From contig JAJZVO010000035.1 of NCBI GenBank assembly GCA_021845665.1, forward strand, positions 1 through 44,865: 44,865 bases of DNA, in the 5' to 3' direction. A program made the translations under genes and the position numbers. Of this stretch, positions 8,195-17,212 are shown one piece after another. Source of the stretch: Bacteroidota bacterium. Its GTDB lineage: Bacteria; Bacteroidota; Ignavibacteria; Kryptoniales; JAKASW01. A model generated the notes under the pieces. The model was not told the DNA's origin, did not search any database, and saw only the letters and a list, made by a program, of their open reading frames with translations. Every line of letters begins with the position of its first letter. Position 1 is the first letter of the stretch.

Positions 8195-9550
8195 TTGAGC
8201 AAGCCGGATAAAATAAGATCTGCGAGAGTCTCCGTTCTCGGCGCGGCGAGAAGCGGCATCGCCGTCGCAAGACTTCTTAAATCGAAAGGCGCATCCGTGT
8301 TCGTGAGCGATAAAAAGCCTCGCGAACAGGCGAGTCAGCAGATTCAACAACTTGACGAAATCGGTGTCGAGTATGAATTCGGCTCGCATTCCGACCGGCT
8401 GTTCGATGCAGATTTCATCGTAGTCAGTCCGGGAGTACCGTCCAACCTGAATCTCGTTCAGCATGCAATCAAAGTCGGACTTAACATATACAGCGAGGTA
8501 GAGGTCGCGTCCTGGTTCTGCAAGGCCCCGATCGTTGCGATTACCGGATCGAACGGGAAAACGACGACCACCACTCTGATCGGAAAGATATTCGAGAATT
8601 CCGGGCGCAAGACGGTGGTCGCAGGCAACATCGGTTTCCCGATCTCGGATTATGTCTCGGACACGAGCGAAGATGCGGTCGCCGTCCTCGAGGTGTCAAG
8701 CTTCCAGCTCGACCATGTCGACACATTTAAGCCGATGGTCTCGGTGCTTCTTAATATTACACCCGATCATCTCGATAGGTATGAGAATTACCAGGCCTAC
8801 ATGAACGCGAAGTTCAGAATTTTTGCAAACCAATCGTCCGATGATGTTGCGGTTTACAATCATGACGACGATGCGGTGGACAAGTACTGCCGCGGTTTGA
8901 AAAGCAAGTTGATGCCTTTCAGTGTGAAAGATGAAAATTCATGTGCCGGATTCGCGCGCGACGGCAAAGTTTATCTCGTCGAAAATGGCCAGCCGGTGCA
9001 CCTTATCGACACCAGGGAAATCGGCATACCTGGAGTTCACAATTTATACAATTCTCTCGCGTCGGCTCTGGCGGCACGGGCGCTCGGAGTTCCTGTGAAA
9101 GTGATCGCGGAGACACTTCATGATTTCAGCGGCGTCGAGCACCGGATCGAACTCGTGAGACAACTTAACGGCGTGAAGTACGTCAATGACTCGAAGGCAA
9201 CGAACGTTGATGCGGTTTGGTACGCGCTCGGAAGTTATGACTCGCCGATAATCCTTATTGCCGGCGGTAAAGACAAAGGAAACGATTACTCGCCGCTTTT
9301 CGAGCCGGTGAGGAAAAAAGTCCGCGCTATGATTCTCATCGGAGCCGCCGCCCCGAAGATGCAAAAGGAATTTTCCGACAAAACGAAGTGCATTATGGCC
9401 TCATCGATGGAGGACGCCGTCACGAAGGCCAGGGCCGAAGCTAAGAAGGGTGACGTCGTACTCCTTTCGCCCGCATGCGCGAGCTTCGACATGTTTCAGG
9501 ATTATGAACACAGAGGAAGAGAATTTAAGAGACTGGTAATGGAGCTGTGA
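8195..9550 (+). CDS. murD: UDP-MurNAc-L-alanine:D-glutamate ligase MurD
   Basis: Cytoplasmic ligase adding D-glutamate to UDP-MurNAc-L-Ala. An N-terminal Rossmann-like domain starts at VSVLGAARSGIAVARLL. The ATP loop AITGSNGKTTTT is near residue 113, with FQLDHV and the C-terminal NDSKATN motif present. The length is 451 residues. The start is TTG at 8195, two bases after the mraY stop, with AAGGTGAG a few bases upstream inside mraY as ribosome site. The end overlaps the GTG start of ftsW as GTGA. Confidence 0.96.
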   Translation: MSKPDKIRSARVSVLGAARSGIAVARLLKSKGASVFVSDKKPREQASQQIQQLDEIGVEYEFGSHSDRLFDADFIVVSPGVPSNLNLVQHAIKVGLNIYSEVEVASWFCKAPIVAITGSNGKTTTTTLIGKIFENSGRKTVVAGNIGFPISDYVSDTSEDAVAVLEVSSFQLDHVDTFKPMVSVLLNITPDHLDRYENYQAYMNAKFRIFANQSSDDVAVYNHDDDAVDKYCRGLKSKLMPFSVKDENSCAGFARDGKVYLVENGQPVHLIDTREIGIPGVHNLYNSLASALAARALGVPVKVIAETLHDFSGVEHRIELVRQLNGVKYVNDSKATNVDAVWYALGSYDSPIILIAGGKDKGNDYSPLFEPVRKKVRAMILIGAAAPKMQKEFSDKTKCIMASSMEDAVTKARAEAKKGDVVLLSPACASFDMFQDYEHRGREFKRLVMEL

Positions 9551-10782
9551 ACCGTCAGAGCGCAATCATAGCGGACAAGACTACGGAGTCGGCAAAGAAG
9601 GTGATGAAGCCGGCGGACAAGTGGTTCCTGTTTGCAGTACTCTCGCTCATGTTCATGAGCCTGGTCGTTGTATACAGTGCCAGTGCTTCATGGGCGGAGC
9701 TCAGATTTCAGAATCCTGCCTATCTCCTGAGAAGCCACCTCTTCAAGGTTATGATAGGCATGGTGCTGATCTTTGTCATTGCGAAGGTGGATTATCACAG
9801 ATATCAGAAATTTGCACTTCATTTCGTCATAATATCGGCGTTCCTGGTCGCGCTCGCGATTGGGCAAAGGGTCATAATAAAGGGCGCAGCACGATGGATT
9901 CATCTCGGCCTCTTCAGCTTTGAGCCGTCGGAAATTGCCCGTATTGCGATATTGTTCTTTACCGCTTCCTATCTTGCCCAAAACGCGGACAAGCTGGACG
10001 ATTACAGGAATTTGATGACCCCGATACTTATCACCGCGGTTGTCGCAGGTCTGATTGTGCTTGAGCCTAACTTCAGTACGGCATTAATGATCATGGCCGT
10101 AGTCGGAGTTATGTTCATCGCCGGAGGTGTAAAGAAGACACACATTGCCGTGTTGGTAGGTGCGGCCGTTGTCATAGGAGCCATGGTTCTTGTTTTCGAG
10201 GCATACCGGGTTCACAGAATTGAGGCGTGGATGCATCATGGGGCGGGAAGTTACCAGGTCCGCCAGTCGATAATAGGATTCGGCAACGGTGGGATCTTCG
10301 GAGTGGGGCCGGGTAACAGCAAACAACGGAACCTCTTCCTTCCCGAATCATACGGCGATTTTATCTATTCGATTATCGGCGAGGAATACGGTCTCTGGGG
10401 TTCGACCTTCATCCTATTGATTTTCCTCTTCCTGGCATTCAGGGGAACCGCGATTGCGAAGAAGGCACCCGACAGGTTCGGATATCTACTCGCTACAGGT
10501 ATAACCGCTGCGATGTGTTTCTACGCTTTCATCAATGCCGGAGTAGCCATAGGGCTGTTCCCGACAACCGGTTTGCCGATGCCGTTCGTTAGTTACGGCG
10601 GGACGGCAATGATCATAAACTCATTCGCAGTGGGGATCCTTTTGAATATATCGAAGCAGATTCCCAACGAAGCTGAGTTATCGCTTTCGGAGAAGAATCC
10701 TGTCGAAGTGCCGCAGCACAAACCTCTAAAGAAAAGCAGGCCTCGGAGCGATGAGCCCGTCGTCGGGAGGATCTACAGCTGA
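9547..10782 (+). CDS. ftsW: Septal peptidoglycan glycosyltransferase FtsW (SEDS)
   Basis: SEDS-family polymerase that extends septal glycan chains from lipid II in complex with FtsI. The 411 residues have a hydrophilic N-terminal tail, about ten transmembrane helices and a basic tail. The SEDS motif PTTGLPMPFVSYGG lies near residue 340, and the GNGGIFGVGPGNSKQ loop near 245 is typical. The GTG start overlaps the murD stop; the stop overlaps the murG ATG (TGATG). Its place between murD and murG identifies it as FtsW rather than RodA. Confidence 0.96.
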   Translation: MNRQSAIIADKTTESAKKVMKPADKWFLFAVLSLMFMSLVVVYSASASWAELRFQNPAYLLRSHLFKVMIGMVLIFVIAKVDYHRYQKFALHFVIISAFLVALAIGQRVIIKGAARWIHLGLFSFEPSEIARIAILFFTASYLAQNADKLDDYRNLMTPILITAVVAGLIVLEPNFSTALMIMAVVGVMFIAGGVKKTHIAVLVGAAVVIGAMVLVFEAYRVHRIEAWMHHGAGSYQVRQSIIGFGNGGIFGVGPGNSKQRNLFLPESYGDFIYSIIGEEYGLWGSTFILLIFLFLAFRGTAIAKKAPDRFGYLLATGITAAMCFYAFINAGVAIGLFPTTGLPMPFVSYGGTAMIINSFAVGILLNISKQIPNEAELSLSEKNPVEVPQHKPLKKSRPRSDEPVVGRIYS

Positions 10783-11891
10783 TGGTGCGCGTTGTGCTTG
10801 CAGGCGGAGGTACAGGTGGTCACGTTTTCCCGGCAGTGGCGATTGCCGAGAGGCTGCTGGCCCACGATGGCGTCGACGTCTTGTTCGTCGGGACGAAGAA
10901 TAAAATCGAAGCTCGCATAGTGCCTCAGCTTGGTTACAAATTCAATCCGATCTGGATCGGAGGATTTTCCAGGAAGTTCAAGCTCTCTAATTTCCTCCTT
11001 CCTCTTAAGATTGCAGTGTCGATTGTGCAGTCGCTCAAGCTCATGCTGATTTACAAACCGAACGTTGTTGTCGGAACGGGCGGCTATGTGTCGGGGCCGG
11101 TGTGCGCGGCAGCCGTGATGACTCGTACGCCGATCGTTCTGCAGGAGCACAACAGCTATCCCGGCGCGATGACGAGACTCTTCGCGCCGTTCGCGCGCGA
11201 GATCCACATTGCATTTGAGTCATCCAAAAAGTATTTTTTCAAACACGGGTCGAGCAAACGTGTAAGCCGCAGTTTGATGCTGACGGGCAGCCCTGTCAGG
11301 CAAATGCCGAGGGTGAAGCGAGAGGAAGCGCTGAACTTCTTCGGCTTAAGCGCTGAGAGAAAGACACTCCTTGTTACGGGCGGCAGTCTCGGAGCGGTTA
11401 GGCTCAATAGTGCAGTAGCAAAAGTCGTTGACGAGTTAATAAGCCGCAATTACCAGTTGATATGGCAGACGGGCGCCGTCGATTACGAGAGAATCGCGGC
11501 CAGCCAAAAAGATCGGCCGGACTTCATCCGGGTCGAGAAATTTGTCGAGAGAATGGATTACGCCTATGCGGCGGCCGATGTCGCCGTCTGCAGGGGCGGA
11601 GCGACTACTGTCGCCGAACTCATTTATTTCAACCTTCGTGCGATAATTATCCCTTATCCTTACGCGGCAGCGAATCACCAGGTCGAAAACGCACGCGCTC
11701 TCGTCGAGAACGGCGCGGCTTTGATGGTGCTCGAATCCGAGGCCGATCAGAAATTTGCCGGTGAGCTGCTGAACCTTGTGGACGATCCTACTCGCATCGA
11801 CGGGATGCGGGAGAAAATCAAAGACCTGTCGCACGAAGATGCGGCCGGCGTCATCGCGGAATCTGTACTGAGGATTGCCGGAAATGACTAA
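10782..11891 (+). CDS. murG: UDP-GlcNAc:undecaprenyl-PP-MurNAc-pentapeptide GlcNAc transferase MurG
   Basis: Membrane-associated GT-B glycosyltransferase that converts lipid I to lipid II. The N-terminal loop GGGTGGHVFPA (residues 7-17) binds the lipid diphosphate. TGGYVSGP is near 100 and QEHNSYPG near 122. The UDP-GlcNAc site includes CRGGATTVAEL and PYPYAAANHQVENA in the C-terminal half. The length of 369 is usual. The stop lies inside the next gene, whose ATG starts at 11884. Confidence 0.97.
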   Translation: MVRVVLAGGGTGGHVFPAVAIAERLLAHDGVDVLFVGTKNKIEARIVPQLGYKFNPIWIGGFSRKFKLSNFLLPLKIAVSIVQSLKLMLIYKPNVVVGTGGYVSGPVCAAAVMTRTPIVLQEHNSYPGAMTRLFAPFAREIHIAFESSKKYFFKHGSSKRVSRSLMLTGSPVRQMPRVKREEALNFFGLSAERKTLLVTGGSLGAVRLNSAVAKVVDELISRNYQLIWQTGAVDYERIAASQKDRPDFIRVEKFVERMDYAYAAADVAVCRGGATTVAELIYFNLRAIIIPYPYAAANHQVENARALVENGAALMVLESEADQKFAGELLNLVDDPTRIDGMREKIKDLSHEDAAGVIAESVLRIAGND

Positions 11892-12378
11892 GCAGTTCAG
11901 ACGCAGATTCGAATTCTATTATCAATCCGTCGCAGTCTATGCTGTCGCACTGATAATTTACGCCGTCATCCGCGGGACATTCGCTGAAAGCGAATTCAGA
12001 ATCGTCTTCAAAGATCCTATCGTTTATGCGTTCATAATAGTCCTCGCATACTCGCTTATCGTCCTGGTGTTCAATCTGCTTTATCAGCGGGACGTTCTCC
12101 TGACGGATAACTCTATGATTTTCCAGAATAGGTTCGACAGGAAGGAAATAAATCTTTCGGAGATCGAGTGGATCCGTGTCGGCAAAGCGAAGCGGATGAA
12201 AGTACGCGGCAGTTATAGGGTCATTAGATTGAAATTAAAGAACCAGATGAGAGCAGTTCGCATCAACCCGGTTCACTTTCATGATGAAAAGGCAATGATG
12301 GAGGCGTTCAAGGATCTCAGTGAAAAGCTGGGCAAGTCCGCCGGAGCGCGAAAGGAAAAGGAGACCGGGAATGTTTAA
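11884..12378 (+). CDS. Hypothetical two-helix membrane protein in dcw cluster
   Basis: No named family recognised with confidence. The 164-residue product has two hydrophobic helices (about 15-32 and 47-66). A basic, strand-rich cytoplasmic-type domain of about 65 residues follows: DVLLTDNSMIFQNRF, then IEWIRVGKAKRMKV and YRVIRLKLKNQ. That pattern resembles bacterial PH-like (bPH) membrane proteins, and a charged helix ends it. The ATG at 11884 overlaps murG by 8 bp and is preferred to an in-frame TTG at 11875. The end overlaps murC by 8 bp, so it is translated within the operon. A role at the envelope is inferred from context only. Confidence 0.8.
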   Translation: MTKQFRRRFEFYYQSVAVYAVALIIYAVIRGTFAESEFRIVFKDPIVYAFIIVLAYSLIVLVFNLLYQRDVLLTDNSMIFQNRFDRKEINLSEIEWIRVGKAKRMKVRGSYRVIRLKLKNQMRAVRINPVHFHDEKAMMEAFKDLSEKLGKSAGARKEKETGNV

Positions 12379-13795
12379 GAGCGTCCGGAAGATACACATG
12401 GTCGGGATCGGCGGAATAGGCATGAGCGGAATTGCCGAGATACTTCTCGACCAGGGATTTGAAGTGACCGGTTCCGACCGTTCACTTAGCGAGATAACCG
12501 ACCGGTTGGAGAAACTCGGTGCAACGATACACAAGGGTCACGCTGCTAAGAATCTCGACGAAGCCGATGTAGTTGTGTATTCGTCCGCCGTGCATAAGGA
12601 CAACCTCGAGCTCATCGCTGCCGCAGAGAAGAAGATCCCGGTCATTCGCCGGGCCGAGATGCTCGCGGAACTCATGAGGATGAAGTACGGGATAGCAATA
12701 GCCGGAACGCACGGGAAGACCACTACGACCAGCATGACGAGTCTCGTTCTGATGGAGGGCGGTCTCGATCCCACCGTCATTGTAGGAGGAAAGCTATCGA
12801 GTTTCGGCGGCACGAACGCAAGGCTCGGACGTGGCGACTACATCGTCGTGGAAGCCGACGAGTTCGACCGGTCGTTCCTCCAGCTGACTCCCGTGATTGC
12901 CGCGATCACGACACTCGAACGGGAACACCTCGATATTTATACGGACCTGGAAGACATCAAGCGCGCGTTCGTCGAGTTCGCCAACAAGGTCCCGTTTTAC
13001 GGCTTCGTAATCCTTTGCCTTGACGAACCCTCGATACAGGAAATATTGCCGCTCATCAGGAAGAAGGTCGTGACTTATGGACTGAACCCCCAGTCGGATC
13101 TTCGGGCAGTTAACATTTCATTTCACGAGAATCACAGCAAGTTCAATCTTATCAGGCATGGGAAAGATCTGGGCGAGGTTACGTTGAAAGTTCCCGGCCT
13201 GCATAACATAAAGAATTCGATGGCTGCGATCGGAATCGGGCTGGAAATCGGGATCGGTTTCGAAGAAATAAAGAGAGCAGTGGAATCCTTCACTGGCGTA
13301 TACCGGCGTCTGGAATTGAAAGCAGATGTGGATGGCGTAATGGTCGTCGACGATTATGCCCATCACCCAACGGAGGTCCAGGCCACGCTATCGGCTTTGA
13401 AATCCGGCTGGCCCGAAAAAAGAGTCGTTGCCGTGTTTCAGCCTCATCTTTATTCAAGGACGAGAGATTTTCATGATGAGTTCGGACGAAGCTTCCTGAA
13501 TGCCGACTTGCTTGTCGTGACTGAAATCTATCCGGCGCGCGAGGAACCGATACAGGGAATTACCGGCGAGCTTGTAGTTAACGATGCGAGGGCATTCGGC
13601 CACAAGGAAGCGCACTATATCCCGGACAAGAAGCAGCTCCCGGAATTTCTGGCGAAGACCGCGAAGCCGGGCGATATCGTAGTGACTTTGGGCGCAGGCG
13701 ATATCTCAAAATACGGCGAAGAGTTCATCGGTCTCTTATCGAAGGGATCGGCGTCTGGAAAAGCGAAAAACTCAGGACAGAAGTCAAAGAACTGA
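12371..13795 (+). CDS. murC: UDP-MurNAc:L-alanine ligase MurC
   Basis: First amino-acid ligase of the peptidoglycan pathway, adding L-Ala to UDP-MurNAc. It begins MFKSVRKIHMVGIGGIGMSG, the usual nucleotide-binding start. The ATP loop AIAGTHGKTTTTS is near residue 110, with EADEFDRSFL near 162 and DDYAHHPTEV near 328. The ATG at 12371 has AAAGGAG 7 bp upstream; an in-frame GTG at 12320 would add 17 unrelated residues and is rejected. The length is 474. It is normally followed by murB and ddl, both absent here. Confidence 0.96.
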   Translation: MFKSVRKIHMVGIGGIGMSGIAEILLDQGFEVTGSDRSLSEITDRLEKLGATIHKGHAAKNLDEADVVVYSSAVHKDNLELIAAAEKKIPVIRRAEMLAELMRMKYGIAIAGTHGKTTTTSMTSLVLMEGGLDPTVIVGGKLSSFGGTNARLGRGDYIVVEADEFDRSFLQLTPVIAAITTLEREHLDIYTDLEDIKRAFVEFANKVPFYGFVILCLDEPSIQEILPLIRKKVVTYGLNPQSDLRAVNISFHENHSKFNLIRHGKDLGEVTLKVPGLHNIKNSMAAIGIGLEIGIGFEEIKRAVESFTGVYRRLELKADVDGVMVVDDYAHHPTEVQATLSALKSGWPEKRVVAVFQPHLYSRTRDFHDEFGRSFLNADLLVVTEIYPAREEPIQGITGELVVNDARAFGHKEAHYIPDKKQLPEFLAKTAKPGDIVVTLGAGDISKYGEEFIGLLSKGSASGKAKNSGQKSKN

Positions 13796-13799
13796 AACG

Positions 13800-14573
13800 A
13801 TGCTCAAGATAGACAGGACATATCTGAATCTGATAATAGTCATCAGCGCCCTCGGAGCATTGTTTCTCCTTTCGCAGAGCTGGAAGAATCAGCTCGTGGT
13901 CGAGAAAGTGAAAGTCTATGATGAACGCCTGGTCACCGGAGATGAGGTGAAGTCGCTGGCGGATATTCGAACCGGCAGCCCGTTGTACAAACTAAGGCTC
14001 CTGAAGATCGCTAAAAGAGTCGAGGAGAATCCATTTGTCGATAAAGCAGTTGTCGTACGCGCCCTACCTTACGATGTGGCGATCACCGTCAAGGAGCGCG
14101 ATCCGATCGCGGTCGTCGCGACACCGACCTCGGCTTATTCAATCGACAAACACGGGATTATACTTCCGCTGCCGATGCAGCGGAAGAACAACATGCCCGT
14201 AATTACAGGTGTGCATGAGCAGCTACAGGTCGGCGACACCGCTACCGGCACGCTCATGCAGGCGGTCGATTTCGTGAATGACGCACAGAATCTGGGGCCT
14301 GCGTTCAGCGCCAACATAGCCGAGGTCCGCCTCGATCACGGGGACCTGATCGCTTATACAACCGTCTTTTCGCTCCAGGTAATAGTCGGGAAAAACGATT
14401 TCAACAGGAAGCTCCTTTATCTGCAGAAGTTTCTTCAGGAGGCTGCCATCAACGGCGGCCCGCAGTGCAGTTACGTCGATTTGAGATATAATGGTCAGAT
14501 AGTAGTCGGTACAGGTACGGCCGATATTCACAGCCAGCTCGCGATCGTGAAACCGGCCGGGAAAGAAAACTGA
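13800..14573 (+). CDS. ftsQ: Cell division protein FtsQ/DivIB
   Basis: Bitopic division protein that links early and late divisome parts through FtsL and FtsB. The 257 residues have a short cytoplasmic tail, one membrane helix (about 9-26) and a POTRA-like domain. The POTRA domain starts at LVVEKVKVYDERLVTGDEV and contains the typical VEENPFVDKAVVVRALPYDVAITVKER-like stretch near 80-105. A beta-rich FtsQ domain follows. Sequence is divergent, as usual, but topology and position just before ftsA make the call firm. It starts 4 bp after murC. Confidence 0.9.
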   Translation: MLKIDRTYLNLIIVISALGALFLLSQSWKNQLVVEKVKVYDERLVTGDEVKSLADIRTGSPLYKLRLLKIAKRVEENPFVDKAVVVRALPYDVAITVKERDPIAVVATPTSAYSIDKHGIILPLPMQRKNNMPVITGVHEQLQVGDTATGTLMQAVDFVNDAQNLGPAFSANIAEVRLDHGDLIAYTTVFSLQVIVGKNDFNRKLLYLQKFLQEAAINGGPQCSYVDLRYNGQIVVGTGTADIHSQLAIVKPAGKEN

Positions 14574-14582
14574 GGTGTACGT

Positions 14583-15914
14583 ATGAGTAATAATTTGATT
14601 GTGGCTCTCGATATCGGTACAACAAAAGTCTGCGCCATGGTTGTGGAGAACGACCAGAACGGCAAACTCAACGTGCTTGGTATTGGTACGAGCAAATCCG
14701 GCGGCATGAGCCGTGGAGTCGTGGCCAATATCGACCGGACGGTGAAGTCTATCCAGGAAGCGGTGCACATTGCCGAGTCCAAGCCCGGTACGAAAATTAA
14801 GAGTGCAATTGTCGGGATTGCGGGCGAGCACATTGACAGTTTCAAAACAAACAGCATCATCACTGTCAGCAACGAAGAGCATGAAATAACCGAGAGTGAC
14901 ATAGACCGGCTCATCGAAGATGCAAAACGGGTTCACCTTTCCCGTGACAGGGAGATCATACATATCATCCCGCAGGAGTTTGTCATCGACGGTCAGACTG
15001 TCACCCACGATCCAATCGGAATGGCGGGTGTTCGCGTAGAAGCTTCGATGCATGTGGTTACGGGTCTTGTCACCGCCGCACAGAACATTCACAAGTGTGT
15101 GGAACGGGCGGGCCTCAAGGTCGAGGAATTGGTGTTGCAGCCCCTGGCATCGAGTTACTCCGTGTTGACGGAAGACGAGAAGGAAGTCGGTGTGGCGCTG
15201 CTCGACATAGGCGGCGGTACAACCGACCTGGCGGTTTTTGAGGACAGGACCATTCGGCACACCGCGGTGATTCCGATAGCGGGAGACCATATTACCACAG
15301 ATATCCGGAAGGGACTCGGAATCCTGCCGGAGCAGGCTGAGGAGTTAAAGGTCAACCACGGTTACGCGATGGTTTCCGAAGTCGTCGACGACGAACCGAT
15401 ATTGATTCCCGGAATCGGCGGGCGAAAGCCGATCGAAATAAACAAGAAACTCCTCGCGCAGATCATTCAGCCCAGGATCGAGGAGCTTCTCGATATAGTG
15501 GCGATGGAGATAAAGAGGTCCGGTTATTCGCGTCACCTGTCGGCGGGCATTGTGCTAACCGGCGGAGGCGCATTGCTTAAAGGAATGCCGGAACTTGTAG
15601 AGTACGTTCTCGGTGTTCCCGCGAAGATAGGGATACCGCAGACTTTCGACGGCGGTTTCGCACGCGAGGTGGAGAACCCGATGTACGCAACTGCGGTAGG
15701 GCTGGTAAAGTACGGCCTGAAGCGGGGGGCAGGCAAGTCTACGATCGAATTTGCGGAGACGATCCAGGAGGCGCCCGAAGCTGAGCCGATCGAGAATCCA
15801 AAGAGTGCGAGAAAAGAAAAAGTTTTATCACCGCAAAAGCGAGATCCCTTCGGATTAGGAAGGGGAGTTCAGTTCCTTAAGAAGTTTATTAACAAAAACA
15901 TCGACAATGTTTAA
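14583..15914 (+). CDS. ftsA: Cell division protein FtsA
   Basis: Actin-like ATPase that tethers FtsZ filaments to the membrane and recruits the divisome. LDIGTTKVCAMV (residues 8-19) is phosphate-binding loop 1, LLDIGGGTTDLAV near 205 is loop 2, and LTGGGALLKG near 325 is the adenosine motif. The SHS2 (1C) domain lies between. The C terminus (about 425-443) forms a short basic amphipathic helix, the expected membrane-targeting segment. GAGGTG lies 5 bp before the ATG. Confidence 0.96.
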   Translation: MSNNLIVALDIGTTKVCAMVVENDQNGKLNVLGIGTSKSGGMSRGVVANIDRTVKSIQEAVHIAESKPGTKIKSAIVGIAGEHIDSFKTNSIITVSNEEHEITESDIDRLIEDAKRVHLSRDREIIHIIPQEFVIDGQTVTHDPIGMAGVRVEASMHVVTGLVTAAQNIHKCVERAGLKVEELVLQPLASSYSVLTEDEKEVGVALLDIGGGTTDLAVFEDRTIRHTAVIPIAGDHITTDIRKGLGILPEQAEELKVNHGYAMVSEVVDDEPILIPGIGGRKPIEINKKLLAQIIQPRIEELLDIVAMEIKRSGYSRHLSAGIVLTGGGALLKGMPELVEYVLGVPAKIGIPQTFDGGFAREVENPMYATAVGLVKYGLKRGAGKSTIEFAETIQEAPEAEPIENPKSARKEKVLSPQKRDPFGLGRGVQFLKKFINKNIDNV

Positions 15915-15931
15915 AAAGGAGGCATAAGACA

Positions 15932-17182
15932 GTGTTCGAACTAGACACAGACAAACAGGGCCCGCGGATAAGAGTCGTGGGCATTGGCGGATGCGGCGGG
16001 AACGCCATAAACAGCATCTCCAAGCGAGGGATCCATGGTGTCGATCTGATATCGATGAACACCGATATGCAAGACCTTGAGAGGAATATAGCGCCTAACA
16101 AGATTCAGATCGGGAAGAGCACAACGCGCGGACTCGGCGCAGGGTCGAACCCCGAGATTGGCCGCCGCGCAGCGATCGAGGCACGTGATGAGATCTACCG
16201 GGCGCTGAAAGACAGCGATATGGTTTTCATAACTGCCGGAATGGGAGGCGGCACCGGCACGGGGGCCGCGCCCATAGTTGCAAGTATCCTGAAGGGCGTG
16301 GACCGCGACGAAGTCAAGAAAGACGGTTCGGAAGAGCAATCGCCGCTCGTCGTCGCGGTTGTGACGAAGCCTTTTATTAACGAGGCAAAAGAGCGTATGC
16401 GCAACGCCGAGTCGGGCATCGATGAGCTGAAGAAATACGTCGATGCTCTGATCGTTATCCCGAATGAGAAACTTCTCGCTGTATCAGATAAGAATGCCGG
16501 CTATCTTGCCTCCTTCCAGAAAATCTACGACGTTCTTTACGATGCCATCCGCGGAATATCGGAAATCATAACGAACCCGGGATTTGTTAACGTCGACTTT
16601 GCCGATGTGAGGACGGTCCTTGCATCCAGAGGTGACGCGATTATCGGGACTGGTATTGCGAGCGGCGAGAGGCGAGCTGCTGAGGCTGCCTCCGCGGCGA
16701 TATCCAACCCGCTTCTCGAAGAGGTCGCTCTCGAGCGCGTGGAGGGAATTCTTGTCAGCATCACTTCCGGGCCGAGCTTCGGTCTTCATGAGTACGATGA
16801 AATCGTCAAGACCGTCAGAGGAGTGGCAAAGAACGGAGACGACGAGAGCAAGGTAATCGTCGGCGTGTCGATCGACGAGAAACTTGAGAAAGACCTCATA
16901 GTCACCGTCATCGCTGCCGGTTTGAACAGCCGACCGCAGCCTGCGCCTACACCGACCCCCGATCCGAGGAAAAGGCTGACCCTGAAAGAAAAAGACAAAG
17001 CTAAGGAACAATCCTGGAGCATAAAGGACTGGCGGTCATTCGACGAGCCGACCTTTGAGCGTAACGGAATTAACATACATCTCAACAAGCTGGAAGATGA
17101 AGAAGGACCCGACGGAACTTCCGACAAACCGACTCCGAAACCGGGAGAGAGACCCGCATTTCTGAGAAAAGTCATGGACTAG
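15932..17182 (+). CDS. ftsZ: Cell division GTPase FtsZ
   Basis: Tubulin-like GTPase forming the Z ring. The signature GGGTGTG is at 105-111 and the T7 loop NVDFADV at about 220-226. A linker rich in Pro, Thr and charge (about 325-404) leads to the conserved tail RPAFLRKVMD that binds FtsA. The start is GTG at 15932 with a near-perfect AAAGGAGG 9 bp upstream, the strongest ribosome site in the cluster, as expected for an abundant protein. An oddity is about 14 extra charged residues after the GTPase signature helix (about 125-138) compared with E. coli FtsZ. The length is 416. Confidence 0.97.
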   Translation: MFELDTDKQGPRIRVVGIGGCGGNAINSISKRGIHGVDLISMNTDMQDLERNIAPNKIQIGKSTTRGLGAGSNPEIGRRAAIEARDEIYRALKDSDMVFITAGMGGGTGTGAAPIVASILKGVDRDEVKKDGSEEQSPLVVAVVTKPFINEAKERMRNAESGIDELKKYVDALIVIPNEKLLAVSDKNAGYLASFQKIYDVLYDAIRGISEIITNPGFVNVDFADVRTVLASRGDAIIGTGIASGERRAAEAASAAISNPLLEEVALERVEGILVSITSGPSFGLHEYDEIVKTVRGVAKNGDDESKVIVGVSIDEKLEKDLIVTVIAAGLNSRPQPAPTPTPDPRKRLTLKEKDKAKEQSWSIKDWRSFDEPTFERNGINIHLNKLEDEEGPDGTSDKPTPKPGERPAFLRKVMD

Positions 17183-17212
17183 AATTCCGATAAACAGGAT
17201 TGGAATAATCAT

